Assembly: GCA_009843505.1 (NCBI GenBank)
Contig: VYDI01000024.1
Span: forward strand, 48,346-112,345
Source of the DNA: Holophagales bacterium
GTDB lineage: Bacteria; Acidobacteriota; Thermoanaerobaculia; Multivoradales; Multivoraceae
Reading direction: 5' to 3'
Length of the DNA stretch: 64,000 nt
In this document: in pieces, positions 8,981-18,187 of the stretch
How positions within the stretch are numbered: position 1 is the stretch's first letter
Layout of the letters: each line of letters opens with the position of its first letter
Program-made: the position numbers and the translations under genes
The notes under the pieces: generated by a model
The model's database searches: none
What the model was told of the DNA's origin: nothing
Seen by the model: only the letters and a program-made list of their open reading frames with translations

Positions 8981-11136
8981 AGCTCACTAGGGCGCACTTC
9001 GAGAATTTCCGCCTACTCCGAGATCTCACCCTCGACTTCGGGTGCGACGAGTCCCACCCGCTCACGGTGATCCGCGCCGCAAACGAGTCCGGAAAGACCA
9101 CTGTCCTCCATGCTCTTCAGTGGGCCCTCTATGGCGACGCCGCGCTTCCGGGTCGCGGCCAGGAGTTCCGGCTCCACCCCATCGATTGGGACACCGATGA
9201 TGGTAGCCGCGTCACGATCACGGCAACCGTGGACTTTGAACTCACAACTCACCGGCGCATCGGTGGTCGCTACCGAGAGACTCGTAGGCGCTACCGTCTG
9301 GTCCGCACCGCAGTGGAGGACGCAACGCGTCAGTTCCGCCGGGGCCCTTCCTCCGTCAAGCTCTTCCATCTCACGGAAGCCGGAGCTAGCCCCATCGAGG
9401 CACCAGACTCTCTGATCCGCGAGGAACTACCTCCGGAGCTTCGCGAGGTCTTCTTCACGGACGGAGATCGGGCTCTCAGCTTCATCGAAGCCGACGTCAC
9501 CCTCTCCACAAAACGCGATCGGGTAGAGCGCGCCATTCGGTCGCTACTAGGCCTTGGTCTGATCGACGACGCACTCAGACACGTTGCCAAGACGAAGGCC
9601 GAGATGAACAAGAAGGCCAGGGGACTGGATGGTAGTGGTCGACTCAGCGTCGTCGCATCTCGTCTCGACCTCGCGGCCCAGGAAGAAGACCGGCTTCGGG
9701 AACGCCTTGAAGACGCCAAAGAGCAGTTTCGAAACGTCGAGGACCTAGTAGCCTCCACCGATCGAAAAATCGCGGCCGCCCTCCAGAAGGGCGATCGGGA
9801 GAAGCTCAGCCGTGAGCGCGCTTCAGTCAAAGACGACATGGCCAGCCTAGACAAACAGCTCGCGGCCGCCGCCCGCGAGCACTCCCAACTCCTCACTCGA
9901 AGCTCGTTGGCCTTCGACCTTGTGTCACCCACACTCTCTACGGCCATGGATAGCCTTGACGATCTACGCGAAGAAGGAAAGATCCCCAACACAACCGTTC
10001 CCGTCCTCGAGGACCGACTGGAAACGAATCTCTGTATCTGCGGCGAAGACCTCGACGCGGCGGATCCACAGGGACGTCGCCGCCGATCCCACATCGAGTC
10101 GCTGATCCGGGAGAGTAGGCGCGCCGACGCTATTCAGGAGCTCATCACTGACCTCTACTACGGCGCGAAGCAGCTCTTCCCCAAGGGAACCGAGCGTCTA
10201 GCCTCTTGGCGTGCGAACTACGCGCAGGTCGCCAGGCGCCGAGACGATCTAGAGGGTCTGCGGGAAAAGGCCGGCAGGCAGTACCGGTCGCTAGAGGACC
10301 AGATCAAGCTCATTCCCGACACAAACCTCCAAGGCCTGCGACAGTCGTTGGCCCAGTACCGCGGGCAGCGCGACCGCCTTCTATCGACACAGGCCACGAC
10401 CGAAACACAACTAGACGGTCTCCGTAAGGAACGAGACTCGCTAGAACGAGAGCGGGACCAACTGCTCCGCTCCAAGGAGAAGGGGGCACGCGTCCTGGCG
10501 GGCCTCGACGTCGCCAAGGACGTGGAGACTGTCCTTAAGGGGGCCTACGATCGCATTACCGACGAAGAACTGACGAAGGTGAGCGGTCTGATGAACGACA
10601 TCTTCCTGGAAATGATAGGTGCAGATCCCGAACAGGGCGCGATAATCCGTCGCGCGGAGATAAGCAAGCAGTTTGACATTGTAGTGTACGGCCCACAGTC
10701 TAGAATGCTCAACCCTGACCGAGACCTGAATGGAGCGTCGCGCCGTGCGTTGACTTTGGCTTTCATACTCGCACTCACCAGAGTAAGTGAAGTCGTAGCA
10801 CCAAACGTCATTGACACCCCTCTGGGCATGACGAGCGGATTCGTCAAGAGGTCAATCCTCAGAACAGCAGTTAGGGAGAGTACTCAGTTGATTCTCTTCT
10901 TGACCCATGACGAGATCGCGGGATGCGAGGACATTCTCGACGAAACTGCGGGCGTCGTGTTCACTCTCACGAATCCAGCGCACTACCCGAGGATGCTGAT
11001 CAACGATCCCGGCGTCGAGGAACGCAAGGTTCTTCGATGCGAGTGCGATCACCGAACCTCCTGCGCACTCTGCGAGCGGCGCCTGGACTTGTTCGAGGAG
11101 TCGGATCAACGGACGAAGGAGACGGCGAATGCCTGA
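8977..11136 (+). CDS. DndD/SMC-like ATPase of PT-linked module
   Basis: 719 residues with SMC/Rad50-like architecture. The N-terminal FENFRLLRDLTLDF strand is followed by a Walker A of the form NESGKTT near 37-43. Long coiled coils are interrupted near 352 by C-I-C-G, a hook-like apex. A C-terminal half has a degenerate signature (NGASRRALTLAF), Walker B VIDTP near 610 and switch LTHDE near 642. A C-terminal C-x-C...C-x2-C group near 687-700 may bind zinc. DndD is the closest described family. Here it travels with ssp rather than dndBCE, so it is more likely part of the restriction side than the sulfur-transfer side. Confidence 0.83.
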   Translation: MKLTRAHFENFRLLRDLTLDFGCDESHPLTVIRAANESGKTTVLHALQWALYGDAALPGRGQEFRLHPIDWDTDDGSRVTITATVDFELTTHRRIGGRYRETRRRYRLVRTAVEDATRQFRRGPSSVKLFHLTEAGASPIEAPDSLIREELPPELREVFFTDGDRALSFIEADVTLSTKRDRVERAIRSLLGLGLIDDALRHVAKTKAEMNKKARGLDGSGRLSVVASRLDLAAQEEDRLRERLEDAKEQFRNVEDLVASTDRKIAAALQKGDREKLSRERASVKDDMASLDKQLAAAAREHSQLLTRSSLAFDLVSPTLSTAMDSLDDLREEGKIPNTTVPVLEDRLETNLCICGEDLDAADPQGRRRRSHIESLIRESRRADAIQELITDLYYGAKQLFPKGTERLASWRANYAQVARRRDDLEGLREKAGRQYRSLEDQIKLIPDTNLQGLRQSLAQYRGQRDRLLSTQATTETQLDGLRKERDSLERERDQLLRSKEKGARVLAGLDVAKDVETVLKGAYDRITDEELTKVSGLMNDIFLEMIGADPEQGAIIRRAEISKQFDIVVYGPQSRMLNPDRDLNGASRRALTLAFILALTRVSEVVAPNVIDTPLGMTSGFVKRSILRTAVRESTQLILFLTHDEIAGCEDILDETAGVVFTLTNPAHYPRMLINDPGVEERKVLRCECDHRTSCALCERRLDLFEESDQRTKETANA

Positions 11137-11599
11137 CCGGCAGTTCAACCCCTTTCAGACCATCGATATCAACGTTCCCGTTGAGTTTCATGAGTCGTTT
11201 CAGCGCTACTGTAGGCGGGGCGCAGGTAGTGCCCTCGATCGCAGTCCCTTCCCACGAATGATCGACCTCTGGTTCCTGGCTCTCTGCGTGGCCGTGCGCT
11301 TGAACCTAGAACCTGTGGAGCGTTCCGACGTCAAGACTTGGAAGATGATCGACGGCACGATCTTCAGCAGCGATCCATGGCGTATCCACGCACTGATGCT
11401 CATAGCGGTCGGTTGCACTCAGGATGTGAGTGTGGTGGCCGAACCCAGGAGAGTGATGACCCTCGCCAACGGGCTCGCGATAGCCGGTCTACCGCGGGTC
11501 TTGGAGATGCTGCAGGACGGCGGCGGAGAACCGATATGGAACTTGTCAGAGGCCATCGACGGCCTCTTGGATGGTGCGTCCGTTACCGGCGACTCGTGA
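11129..11599 (+). CDS. PT-system associated protein (dnd_assoc_4-like)
   Basis: 156 residues whose start overlaps the ATPase gene by 8 bases. The pattern (FPRMIDLWFLALCVAVRLN, then a DGTIF strand, then WRIHALMLIAVG and an NGLAIAGLPRVLEML helix) resembles the short proteins annotated as DNA-phosphorothioation-associated protein 4. That match is from memory of the family pattern. It is not DndE: the length and motifs differ. As the last gene of the helicase-ATPase operon it probably works with them. Confidence in the gene is high; confidence in the family is moderate. Confidence 0.68.
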   Translation: MPDRQFNPFQTIDINVPVEFHESFQRYCRRGAGSALDRSPFPRMIDLWFLALCVAVRLNLEPVERSDVKTWKMIDGTIFSSDPWRIHALMLIAVGCTQDVSVVAEPRRVMTLANGLAIAGLPRVLEMLQDGGGEPIWNLSEAIDGLLDGASVTGDS

Positions 11600-11671
11600 C
11601 CGAGGTCTTCTGCGCTTGACCCCGACAGGTTCTGTCGATACGGCCAGATCGGCCCTTTCTCGGCCTAGAGG

Positions 11672-11697
11672 CGAGCGGTGGCCTAATCCGCCACTCG
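11672..11697. terminator. Possible bidirectional hairpin between convergent genes
   Basis: An imperfect 10-bp inverted repeat (CGAGCGGTGG / CCGCCACTCG, with one mismatch and one wobble) lies in the 105-bp gap between the end of the helicase-ATPase operon and the convergent sspA stop. There is no T-run after it in either direction, so calling it a terminator is weak. Confidence 0.25.
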
Positions 11698-11704
11698 GCT
11701 CCTC

Positions 11705-12907
11705 TCATATAGCTAGCTCGCCCGCGCGGGCCCGTGTCGGTCTTTCTGACAACAGTAGCTCGACGCCTTGCAGCACCAGGCTCGCCGCTCTTTCGATCTC
11801 GTCGTCAGACGTGTAACGCCCAAAACTGAAGCGGATCGAGGCGTCACTCTCCGTTCGCGTCACTCCGAGAGCTGAAAGGACGTGGGATGCTTCTGGGACC
11901 CCAGACGTACACGCCGCACCGGTGGACGCGGCGAGACGGGGTTGCAGCACGTTCAGCAGATCGTGGGCATCGACACCTTCGAAGCCGAGGTTGGCGTTGG
12001 CGGGGTGCCTCCTGTTACCGCTCGGCCCGTTGACGAGAATCGAACAGTCGCCAGAAGACAGGAGGCGCACGAACCTGTCCCGCTGTTCTCCTATCCGCTT
12101 CATCTCGGCCATGGTCTCGGTTCCCCTTAGAAGGTCAACAGCCGCGGCTAGTCCGACGCAAAGGGCCAAGGGGACTGTGCCCGATCGCAAGCCGTTTTGC
12201 TGCCCGCCTCCATGGACGAGAGGCTCGAGGCCGCGCTGAAGAGGGCGCCGCACGTAAAGCGCGCCGATGCCCTGCGGGCCATACACCTTGTGTCCCGAGA
12301 GGCTGAGTAGATCCGCGTGATTCGCCAAACTCCCTACAGCCATCCCGCAAGGGGCCTGAGCAGCGTCGCAGTGGAGTGGTACCCCGAATGGGGTGAGCAC
12401 TGCGGCAAGCCGAGGAACATCCTGAATCGTCCCGATCTCGTTGTTTACGGCCATCACGGACACGACCAGTACGTCCTCTCCAAGACGCGCTTCCAACGCA
12501 GCAAGGTCAATGAACCCCTCGTGGTCGACCGGGATGGTCTCTACGATGAAACCCTCTCGGGCCGCAAGCGCTCGGCTCGCCGCCAACACGCACTTGTGCT
12601 CGATGGCGCTGACGAGGATCCGATTCCGCCCAGGCGCAGCGCGCCGGGCCAAACCGAAGAGCGCCAGGTTGTTCGCCTCGGTAGCACCTGACGTGAAGAC
12701 GATCTCGTCCGGGTCGGCGCCGATCAGCCCGGCAACGGACTCGGCCGCCTCTTGAACCGCCTTTGCTGCTCGCCAACCGATGGCGTGGTCGGTTGAGTGC
12801 GGGTTTCCGAAGGACTCGCTCCAGTAGGGCGCCATACGCTCCAGAACCCGCGGGTCGACCGGCGTCGTGGCCTGATAGTCGGCGTAGATGATCTTCGCGT
12901 CATCCAT
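11705..12907 (-). CDS. sspA: Cysteine desulfurase of the Ssp system
   Basis: 400-residue PLP enzyme of the NifS/IscS family. The N-terminal IYADYQATTPVDPRV, the SGATEANNLALFG segment, the PLP lysine in SGHKVYGPQG (residue 207) and the catalytic loop AACTSG (Cys near 333) are all present. It takes sulfur from cysteine and is expected to hand it on as persulfide for DNA phosphorothioation. Position divergent from sspBCD identifies it as SspA rather than the housekeeping IscS. The ATG at 12907 has an AGGAG site 8 bases upstream; the longer frame to 13000 runs into the promoter region. It is read from the left-facing promoter of the shared control region. Confidence 0.9.
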   Translation of the reverse strand: MDDAKIIYADYQATTPVDPRVLERMAPYWSESFGNPHSTDHAIGWRAAKAVQEAAESVAGLIGADPDEIVFTSGATEANNLALFGLARRAAPGRNRILVSAIEHKCVLAASRALAAREGFIVETIPVDHEGFIDLAALEARLGEDVLVVSVMAVNNEIGTIQDVPRLAAVLTPFGVPLHCDAAQAPCGMAVGSLANHADLLSLSGHKVYGPQGIGALYVRRPLQRGLEPLVHGGGQQNGLRSGTVPLALCVGLAAAVDLLRGTETMAEMKRIGEQRDRFVRLLSSGDCSILVNGPSGNRRHPANANLGFEGVDAHDLLNVLQPRLAASTGAACTSGVPEASHVLSALGVTRTESDASIRFSFGRYTSDDEIERAASLVLQGVELLLSERPTRARAGELAI

Positions 12908-12917
12908 CGGAGCCGCT

Positions 12918-12936
12918 CCTGGAGGTGGCCTCCAGG
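12918..12936. promoter_or_regulatory. Putative operator O1 (sspA side)
   Basis: Perfect inverted repeat CCTGGAGGTGGCCTCCAGG (8+3+8). It lies just downstream of the predicted start of the leftward sspA transcript. It matches the palindrome at 12976-12994 at the core CTGGA-G...C-TCCAG, so one dimeric regulator could bind both. Confidence 0.6.
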
Positions 12937-12943
12937 TCGGGCC

Positions 12944-12975
12944 TTGACCGTAGCAAGGGGGTGGCTTACTGTCGA
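12944..12975. promoter_or_regulatory. Overlapping divergent promoters of sspA and sspBCD
   Basis: Rightward: TTGACC at 12944-12949 and TACTGT at 12967-12972, 17 bases apart. Leftward: TCGACA (12975-12970) and TACGGT (12952-12947), also 17 bases apart. The two sets interlock over the same 32 bp. Predicted starts fall near 12979 and 12940, where the two palindromes begin. Spacing fits sigma-70-type promoters; element matches are partial. Confidence 0.5.
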
Positions 12976-12994
12976 GCTGGACGAAGCGTCCAGC
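12976..12994. promoter_or_regulatory. Putative operator O2 (sspB side)
   Basis: Perfect inverted repeat GCTGGACGAAGCGTCCAGC (8+3+8) covering the predicted start of the rightward transcript, 10 bases before the sspB ATG. It shares arm sequence and spacing with O1, and binding here would block initiation. Confidence 0.6.
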
Positions 12995-13004
12995 CCGCAA
13001 TCCG

Positions 13005-13958
13005 ATGCTACGAGGCCCGCTACACGAAGACGGTTACCGGCCCAAGCTCTCGGGCCATGAGACGTTCCCCCTCCGATACGGGTGGCTCAAGAAGGCGTTC
13101 GACGCAGTCTCGACCGGAGGCGTAGACGGCGAGGGCAGGTCCGTCTTCTTGTCTGAAGACGCGATCGCACGCTTCGGGGTCGGCCGAAACATGGTCGCCT
13201 CGATGCGCCATTGGGCGGTCGCCACCGGCGTCATCAAAGAGGCCGGGCGAAGACCTAGGCCTACGGAGCTTGGGCGACGTCTCTTCACCGATGATGGGCT
13301 CGACCCCTACATGGAAGTGCCGACGACGACGTGGCTCGTTCATTGGCGCCTCTGCGGCAACCCACAGAACACCACCTGGTTCTGGGCGTTCGGTCACTAC
13401 CCGGCGACCACCTTCGTGCGCGACGCACTCACCGGCGGCATCGAGAAACTAGCGAAGGACCGCGATTGGCCCCGTGCGGCGCACACCACCATAGGCAACG
13501 ACGTCAAGTGCTTCGTGCGCAGCTACGTGCGACGACCCGCCTCAAGCAAGGCGAGCTACGAAGACGCCTTGGAGTCGCCATTGACTGAGCTCGGCTTGAT
13601 CCGGTCAGCAGGCAGCCGCGACAGCTTTCGCTTCATTCGGGGCCGAAAGCCGACCCTCGGAACTGGTGTGTTCGCCCTGGCTGTCAGCGAGTTCTGGGCT
13701 GAGTACTCCGCTGCCGGAACTCTCTCCTTCGAGGCCCTCGCACACGAACCTGGATCGCCCGGTCGCGTGTTCCTGTTGGACGAAGATTCCCTCGCGGACC
13801 GCCTGCTCCGAATCGAGGAGGACACACTGGGCGCCTACCGTTGGTCCGAGACAGCCGGTCTGAAGCAGTTGATCCGTACGCGCACACTCGATGCGAACGA
13901 AGTGCTCGACCTGATCAAGCAGGACTACGTTTCTTCCGGTCGCGAGGAGGCCGCGTGA
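13005..13958 (+). CDS. sspB: DUF4007 protein of the Ssp system
   Basis: 317 residues. The N-terminal motif SGHETFPLRYGWLKKAFDAV is diagnostic for DUF4007, the family of SspB, described as the DNA-nicking subunit that opens the strand for single-stranded phosphorothioation. Further family-like segments are TTWFWAFGHYPATTF and VFALAVSEFW. It sits first in the sspBCD operon, downstream of the controlled promoter, and its stop overlaps the sspC start (TGATG). The start at 13005 is the first ATG; about 13 residues precede the conserved motif. Confidence 0.9.
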   Translation: MLRGPLHEDGYRPKLSGHETFPLRYGWLKKAFDAVSTGGVDGEGRSVFLSEDAIARFGVGRNMVASMRHWAVATGVIKEAGRRPRPTELGRRLFTDDGLDPYMEVPTTTWLVHWRLCGNPQNTTWFWAFGHYPATTFVRDALTGGIEKLAKDRDWPRAAHTTIGNDVKCFVRSYVRRPASSKASYEDALESPLTELGLIRSAGSRDSFRFIRGRKPTLGTGVFALAVSEFWAEYSAAGTLSFEALAHEPGSPGRVFLLDEDSLADRLLRIEEDTLGAYRWSETAGLKQLIRTRTLDANEVLDLIKQDYVSSGREEAA

Positions 13959-16900
13959 TGGCTGTGGCCGAGAGAGTCAACGTCGCACGGCGCTACCAAC
14001 GCGCCATCAGCATCGACTCCGACATGAGCGACCCGACGGCCTTGGAGGGCTTCATCTGTCCGCGATCCTCGGCTGAAGTTCTCGAGACCATGGCCCATCA
14101 CGTGCTCGCCACCGGACAGGGTGCCTTCACCTGGACGGGCCCCTACGGCACAGGCAAGTCGAGCCTGGCCGTGGTGCTCGGAGCGGCACTCAACGGCACG
14201 AAGCGACTACGCGTCGAAGCGGAATCGCTTCTGGGCAAACCTACCTTCGACACCCTGGAAAAGGCCCTGCCTCCCCGGACCCGCGGCTGGCGTGTTCTTC
14301 CCGTAGCAGGGCGTCGTGATCGGCCGGCTCAGGTACTAGGCGAAGCAATCGAAGCCGCTGGATGGCTCGGCAGCGGTTCGCCGGAGTCGTGGACGGAACC
14401 GCGCGTGCTGGAAGTACTAGAGGAAATCGCCGCACGTAATCCCCGGGCTGGCGGTGGGCTCTGCGTCTTCATCGACGAAATGGGCAAGTTCCTTGAAGCC
14501 GCTGCGCACGAGGGTTCCGATATCCACCTGTTCCAACAACTCGCCGAACGTGCCTCGCGGAGCCGAGGCCGACTGATCGTCATCGGCATCCTCCACCAAG
14601 CCTTCCAGGAGTACGCACATCGACTCTCCCGCGAGACACGCGACGAATGGGCAAAGATCCAAGGCAGGTTCGTCGATCTGCCGATCAACACCGCCGGCGA
14701 CGAGCAGATAGAACTGCTCGGCCGCGCGATCGAGAACGGCCGCCAGCTCGGCCCTCCCAGCGACTTGGTCAGGGGCGTGGCTGCACTCTCGCACCAGAAG
14801 GGCTCGGGGCACCTCGCGGAGAGGCTTGAAGACTGTTGGCCCTTGCATCCCATCGTCGCTTGTCTTCTCGGGCCTCTATCCCGCCGCCGCTTCGGCCAGA
14901 ACCAGAGAAGCCTGTTCGCGTTCCTCAACTCCGCCGAGCCGCTTGGCTTCCAGGAGTTCCTCCGCGCTGCGGACGAGAATGACCTCTATACCCCGGACAG
15001 GCTTTGGGACTACCTGAGCGCCAACCTGGAGCCATCGATTCTCGTGTCGCCCGACGGCCACCGGTGGGCACTTGCTTCCTATGCGCTCGGACGCTGCGAG
15101 GCGTTGGGCGGCGACGAACTGGAACTGCGCCTGCTGAAAGTGATCGGACTGCTGGATTTGCTCAAGGAGAGTTCCGGGCTTGCGCCGAGCACCGAACTGC
15201 TGAGGCTCGCCCTAGGACATGATGACGATGCCGGCATCAAGGCCGCTCTGGAGCAGTTACGCGACCGTTCGCTCATCGTCTTCCGGAAGTTCTCGGGCGC
15301 GTGGGCCATCTTCGAAGGAAGCGACTTCGACATCGATCAAGCCCTCGAAGAGCAAGCACAGAACGATGGCGAGCCGGACTTGGCGGTGCTCGACACGCTG
15401 ACCGAGCTACAACACGTCGTCGCGAAGCGCCACTATCACCGTACTGGGGCACTCAGGTGGCTCGATGTCGGTGTAGTTCCTATGGCGGAAATCGAGCAGG
15501 CTGCTGCGGACTTCTCGCCACGCCACGGAGCCATCGGGACCTTCCTGCTTGGAGTCCCCACGTTCGCGGAGTCGGAGCAGGAGGCAAGGGCGCACTGCCG
15601 AAACGCTGCCCACGTCCAAGGCGACTGGGACGTCGTCGCTGGGTTCTCGCCGAGTGCATGGGGTATTCCTGCCTTGGCAGCAGAGTTGACCGCCCTACAA
15701 CGCGTAAGGGACGAAACACCCGAGCTCCAAGGAGATCGGGTCGCTCGAACCGAGGTTCTAGCTCGCATCGCCGCTGTGCAGGAACGGGTCGAAGCCGAAC
15801 TCGCGCGCGCGTTCGACAACGCTTCCTGGTACCGAAATCAAGCAAGGGCCATTCAGCTCTCCCGCGCCGGGTTGAGCGCCCTCGCATCCGACCTCGCGGA
15901 CACCCGCTTCAGCAACGCCCCTAGGCTCAACAACGAACTGCTGGGGCGCATGAAGCCATCGAGCAACGCCGTGGCCGCCCAGAACGCTCTGCTCCGGCGA
16001 ATGGTCCTCAACGAAGGGCAGAATCGGCTCGGTATCGAGGGTTTCCCTGCGGAAGGCGGCCTCTTCGTCTCGCTGCTGTTGGCGACCGGGCTGTACTGCC
16101 GTTCCGGCGACGGCTGGCGCTTCGTGGCTCCACAGTCGGACCTACTAGACACTCACAACCTCGCGCCGGCATGGAAAGCCGCCAGGGACTTCCTGGAGAG
16201 CAACTCTGGCCGCGCGGTGCCGGTCTCCGAACTCCACGACATCTGGCGCCAGCCACCCCTCGGTATCAAGGACGGTCTCCTACCGGTCTTGTCGGTAGCG
16301 TTCTTTCTCTCCCAACAGAGCGTGCTGGCTTTCTACCGCGAGGGCGTCTTCCAAACACGGCTCACTGACCTAGACACGGACTTCCTTGTCAGGGATCCGG
16401 CTGATGTCCAGTTTCGGTGGATGGACTTGACCAGGGTCTCCCGCCGCCTTTTGGCCGAGCTAGCCGGCGTCGTTCGAGAGCTCGACACCAGCAATGCGCT
16501 TGAGGACCTAGAGCCCATTGACGTCGCTCGGGGTCTGGTGATGATCCACGACCGGTTGCCGGCCTGGACCGGCCGCACCCAACGGCTGTCCCGTATCGCC
16601 CGGGACGTTCGGCACTTGTTCCGTCAGGCTAAGGACCCCAACCGCCTGATCTTCGACGACATACCGGGACTGCTACGGGAACCTCTAGCGGAAGAGGACG
16701 AGGACGCGGCGGCACGTATCGCGAGTCAAGTCCGCCAAGGCTTGACTGAACTCACTCAAGCATGGCCTGCCATGCTCGGGCGCCTACGCGAAGTGCTCCT
16801 TGCGGAGCTTCAGGTGCCAAACGCCTCGCCGGCGCTGCTGGCGGAGTTACGCGCAAGGGCCGAGAACATCCGGGAGTTGGGCGGCGACCACCGCCTGGAG

Positions 16901-17347
16901 GCTTTCATCGTCCGCCTCTCGAGGTTTGAAGGGACTGATGCCGATATCGAAGGGCTCGCCGGTCTAGCGATCAACAAGCCACCCCAAACCTGGGTCGACC
17001 CTGACATCGACGGCGCCACTGTTGAGCTCGCCTCGATGGCGCAGCGCTTCCTTCGGGCCGAGACCTTCGCGCGAGTCAAGGGGCGCTCTGACAAGCGCCA
17101 TTCGATGGCGGTCATGGTGGGCCTAGAGGGCGCACCGGCGACGTTGCATCAGGAGTTCACCGTCGGTGAACTTGATCGACCGGAGATCACTTCGCTGGTC
17201 TCCAACCTCGAGGCAGTCCTAGCCGAGAACGGCGAGAAACAGAGGCACGTCGTTCTCGCTGCACTAGCCGAGCTGAGTTCGCGCTATCTGGCGCCGGACA
17301 ACGCCTCGCCAATCGAAGACGAGGACGAGGAGCGCGCTGCCTCATGA
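13958..17347 (+). CDS. sspC: Large P-loop ATPase of the Ssp system
   Basis: 1129 residues. Walker A GPYGTGKSS is near residues 61-69 and Walker B GLCVFIDEMGKF near 167-178; the rest is long and helical without another recognisable domain. Size, order and partners match SspC, the ATPase that works with SspB and SspD in inserting sulfur into the DNA backbone. The start overlaps sspB by one base and the end overlaps sspD (ATGA). The open frame upstream to 13841 is inside sspB and was left out. Confidence 0.88.
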   Translation: MAVAERVNVARRYQRAISIDSDMSDPTALEGFICPRSSAEVLETMAHHVLATGQGAFTWTGPYGTGKSSLAVVLGAALNGTKRLRVEAESLLGKPTFDTLEKALPPRTRGWRVLPVAGRRDRPAQVLGEAIEAAGWLGSGSPESWTEPRVLEVLEEIAARNPRAGGGLCVFIDEMGKFLEAAAHEGSDIHLFQQLAERASRSRGRLIVIGILHQAFQEYAHRLSRETRDEWAKIQGRFVDLPINTAGDEQIELLGRAIENGRQLGPPSDLVRGVAALSHQKGSGHLAERLEDCWPLHPIVACLLGPLSRRRFGQNQRSLFAFLNSAEPLGFQEFLRAADENDLYTPDRLWDYLSANLEPSILVSPDGHRWALASYALGRCEALGGDELELRLLKVIGLLDLLKESSGLAPSTELLRLALGHDDDAGIKAALEQLRDRSLIVFRKFSGAWAIFEGSDFDIDQALEEQAQNDGEPDLAVLDTLTELQHVVAKRHYHRTGALRWLDVGVVPMAEIEQAAADFSPRHGAIGTFLLGVPTFAESEQEARAHCRNAAHVQGDWDVVAGFSPSAWGIPALAAELTALQRVRDETPELQGDRVARTEVLARIAAVQERVEAELARAFDNASWYRNQARAIQLSRAGLSALASDLADTRFSNAPRLNNELLGRMKPSSNAVAAQNALLRRMVLNEGQNRLGIEGFPAEGGLFVSLLLATGLYCRSGDGWRFVAPQSDLLDTHNLAPAWKAARDFLESNSGRAVPVSELHDIWRQPPLGIKDGLLPVLSVAFFLSQQSVLAFYREGVFQTRLTDLDTDFLVRDPADVQFRWMDLTRVSRRLLAELAGVVRELDTSNALEDLEPIDVARGLVMIHDRLPAWTGRTQRLSRIARDVRHLFRQAKDPNRLIFDDIPGLLREPLAEEDEDAAARIASQVRQGLTELTQAWPAMLGRLREVLLAELQVPNASPALLAELRARAENIRELGGDHRLEAFIVRLSRFEGTDADIEGLAGLAINKPPQTWVDPDIDGATVELASMAQRFLRAETFARVKGRSDKRHSMAVMVGLEGAPATLHQEFTVGELDRPEITSLVSNLEAVLAENGEKQRHVVLAALAELSSRYLAPDNASPIEDEDEERAAS

Positions 17348-18186
17348 GCGACAACCAAGCTGACTGGCATGTCTTGGGTCTCTCGGGTGGCCGGGACAGC
17401 GCCGCCTTGGCCGTCTACATGCGCCAGAACCACCCCGCACTCGAGATCGACTACTTCTTCACCGACACTGGCAAGGAACTTCCCGAGGTCTACGAGTTCC
17501 TCAACCGGCTTGAGGGCTTCCTCGGCAAGCCGATTCTCCGGCTCAATCCGGACCGCGACTTCGACTTCTGGCTGAAGCGCTACAACGACTTCCTACCGTC
17601 CGCTCAGACGCGCTGGTGCACCCGCATGCTCAAGCTCCGCCCCTTCGAGCAGTGGATCCGGCCTGCCCTTGACGACGGTGCCAGGGTCTTCAGCTACGTC
17701 GCCATCCGAGCCGATGAGGAGTACCGGGAGGGCTACTCCTCCCGGCACGAGAACCTGGCGATTCGCCTCCCCTTGAAGGACGCCGGCATCAACAAGGAAG
17801 GCGTGCTGGAACTGCTGTACGGCGCTGGGCTAGGCCTGCCCAGTTACTACGAGTGGCGTACCCGCAGCGGCTGCACATTCTGCTTCTTCCAGCAGAAGAT
17901 CGAGTGGGTCCGCCTCAAGGACCGCCACCCCGAGGCGTTCGAGGAGGCCAAGGCCTACGAGAAGACCGCCGTCGAGCATGGGTCGCCCTTTACCTGGAGC
18001 CAAGGTGAATCCCTCGTGGAGCTGGAACGGCCCGAACGAGTCGAGCAGATTCGCCAGGATCATCAGCGGCGACTCGCGCGGATGCGAGCGAAGCTGCAGC
18101 CCAATCCGCTACGGCCGGATGCTGAGGTGCTGGACATCGACGACCTTTACGGGCAAGCCAAGGTCTGTCTGGCATGCCACAAGTAG
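17344..18186 (+). CDS. sspD: PAPS-reductase-like sulfur transferase of the Ssp system
   Basis: 280 residues of the adenine-nucleotide alpha-hydrolase (PP-loop) fold. SGGRDS at residues 14-19 binds ATP, and cysteines in TRWCTRML, GCTFCFF and the C-terminal VCLACHK could carry a 4Fe-4S cluster or persulfide as in DndC. The family activates the DNA phosphate with ATP and delivers sulfur received from the cysteine desulfurase. It is the last gene of sspBCD. Its stop is one base from the stop of sspE on the other strand. Confidence 0.9.
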   Translation: MSDNQADWHVLGLSGGRDSAALAVYMRQNHPALEIDYFFTDTGKELPEVYEFLNRLEGFLGKPILRLNPDRDFDFWLKRYNDFLPSAQTRWCTRMLKLRPFEQWIRPALDDGARVFSYVAIRADEEYREGYSSRHENLAIRLPLKDAGINKEGVLELLYGAGLGLPSYYEWRTRSGCTFCFFQQKIEWVRLKDRHPEAFEEAKAYEKTAVEHGSPFTWSQGESLVELERPERVEQIRQDHQRRLARMRAKLQPNPLRPDAEVLDIDDLYGQAKVCLACHK

Positions 18187-18187
18187 C

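Noticed and set aside
11129..11599. DndE
   Set aside because: Position suggested it, but length and motifs do not match the short, basic DndE.
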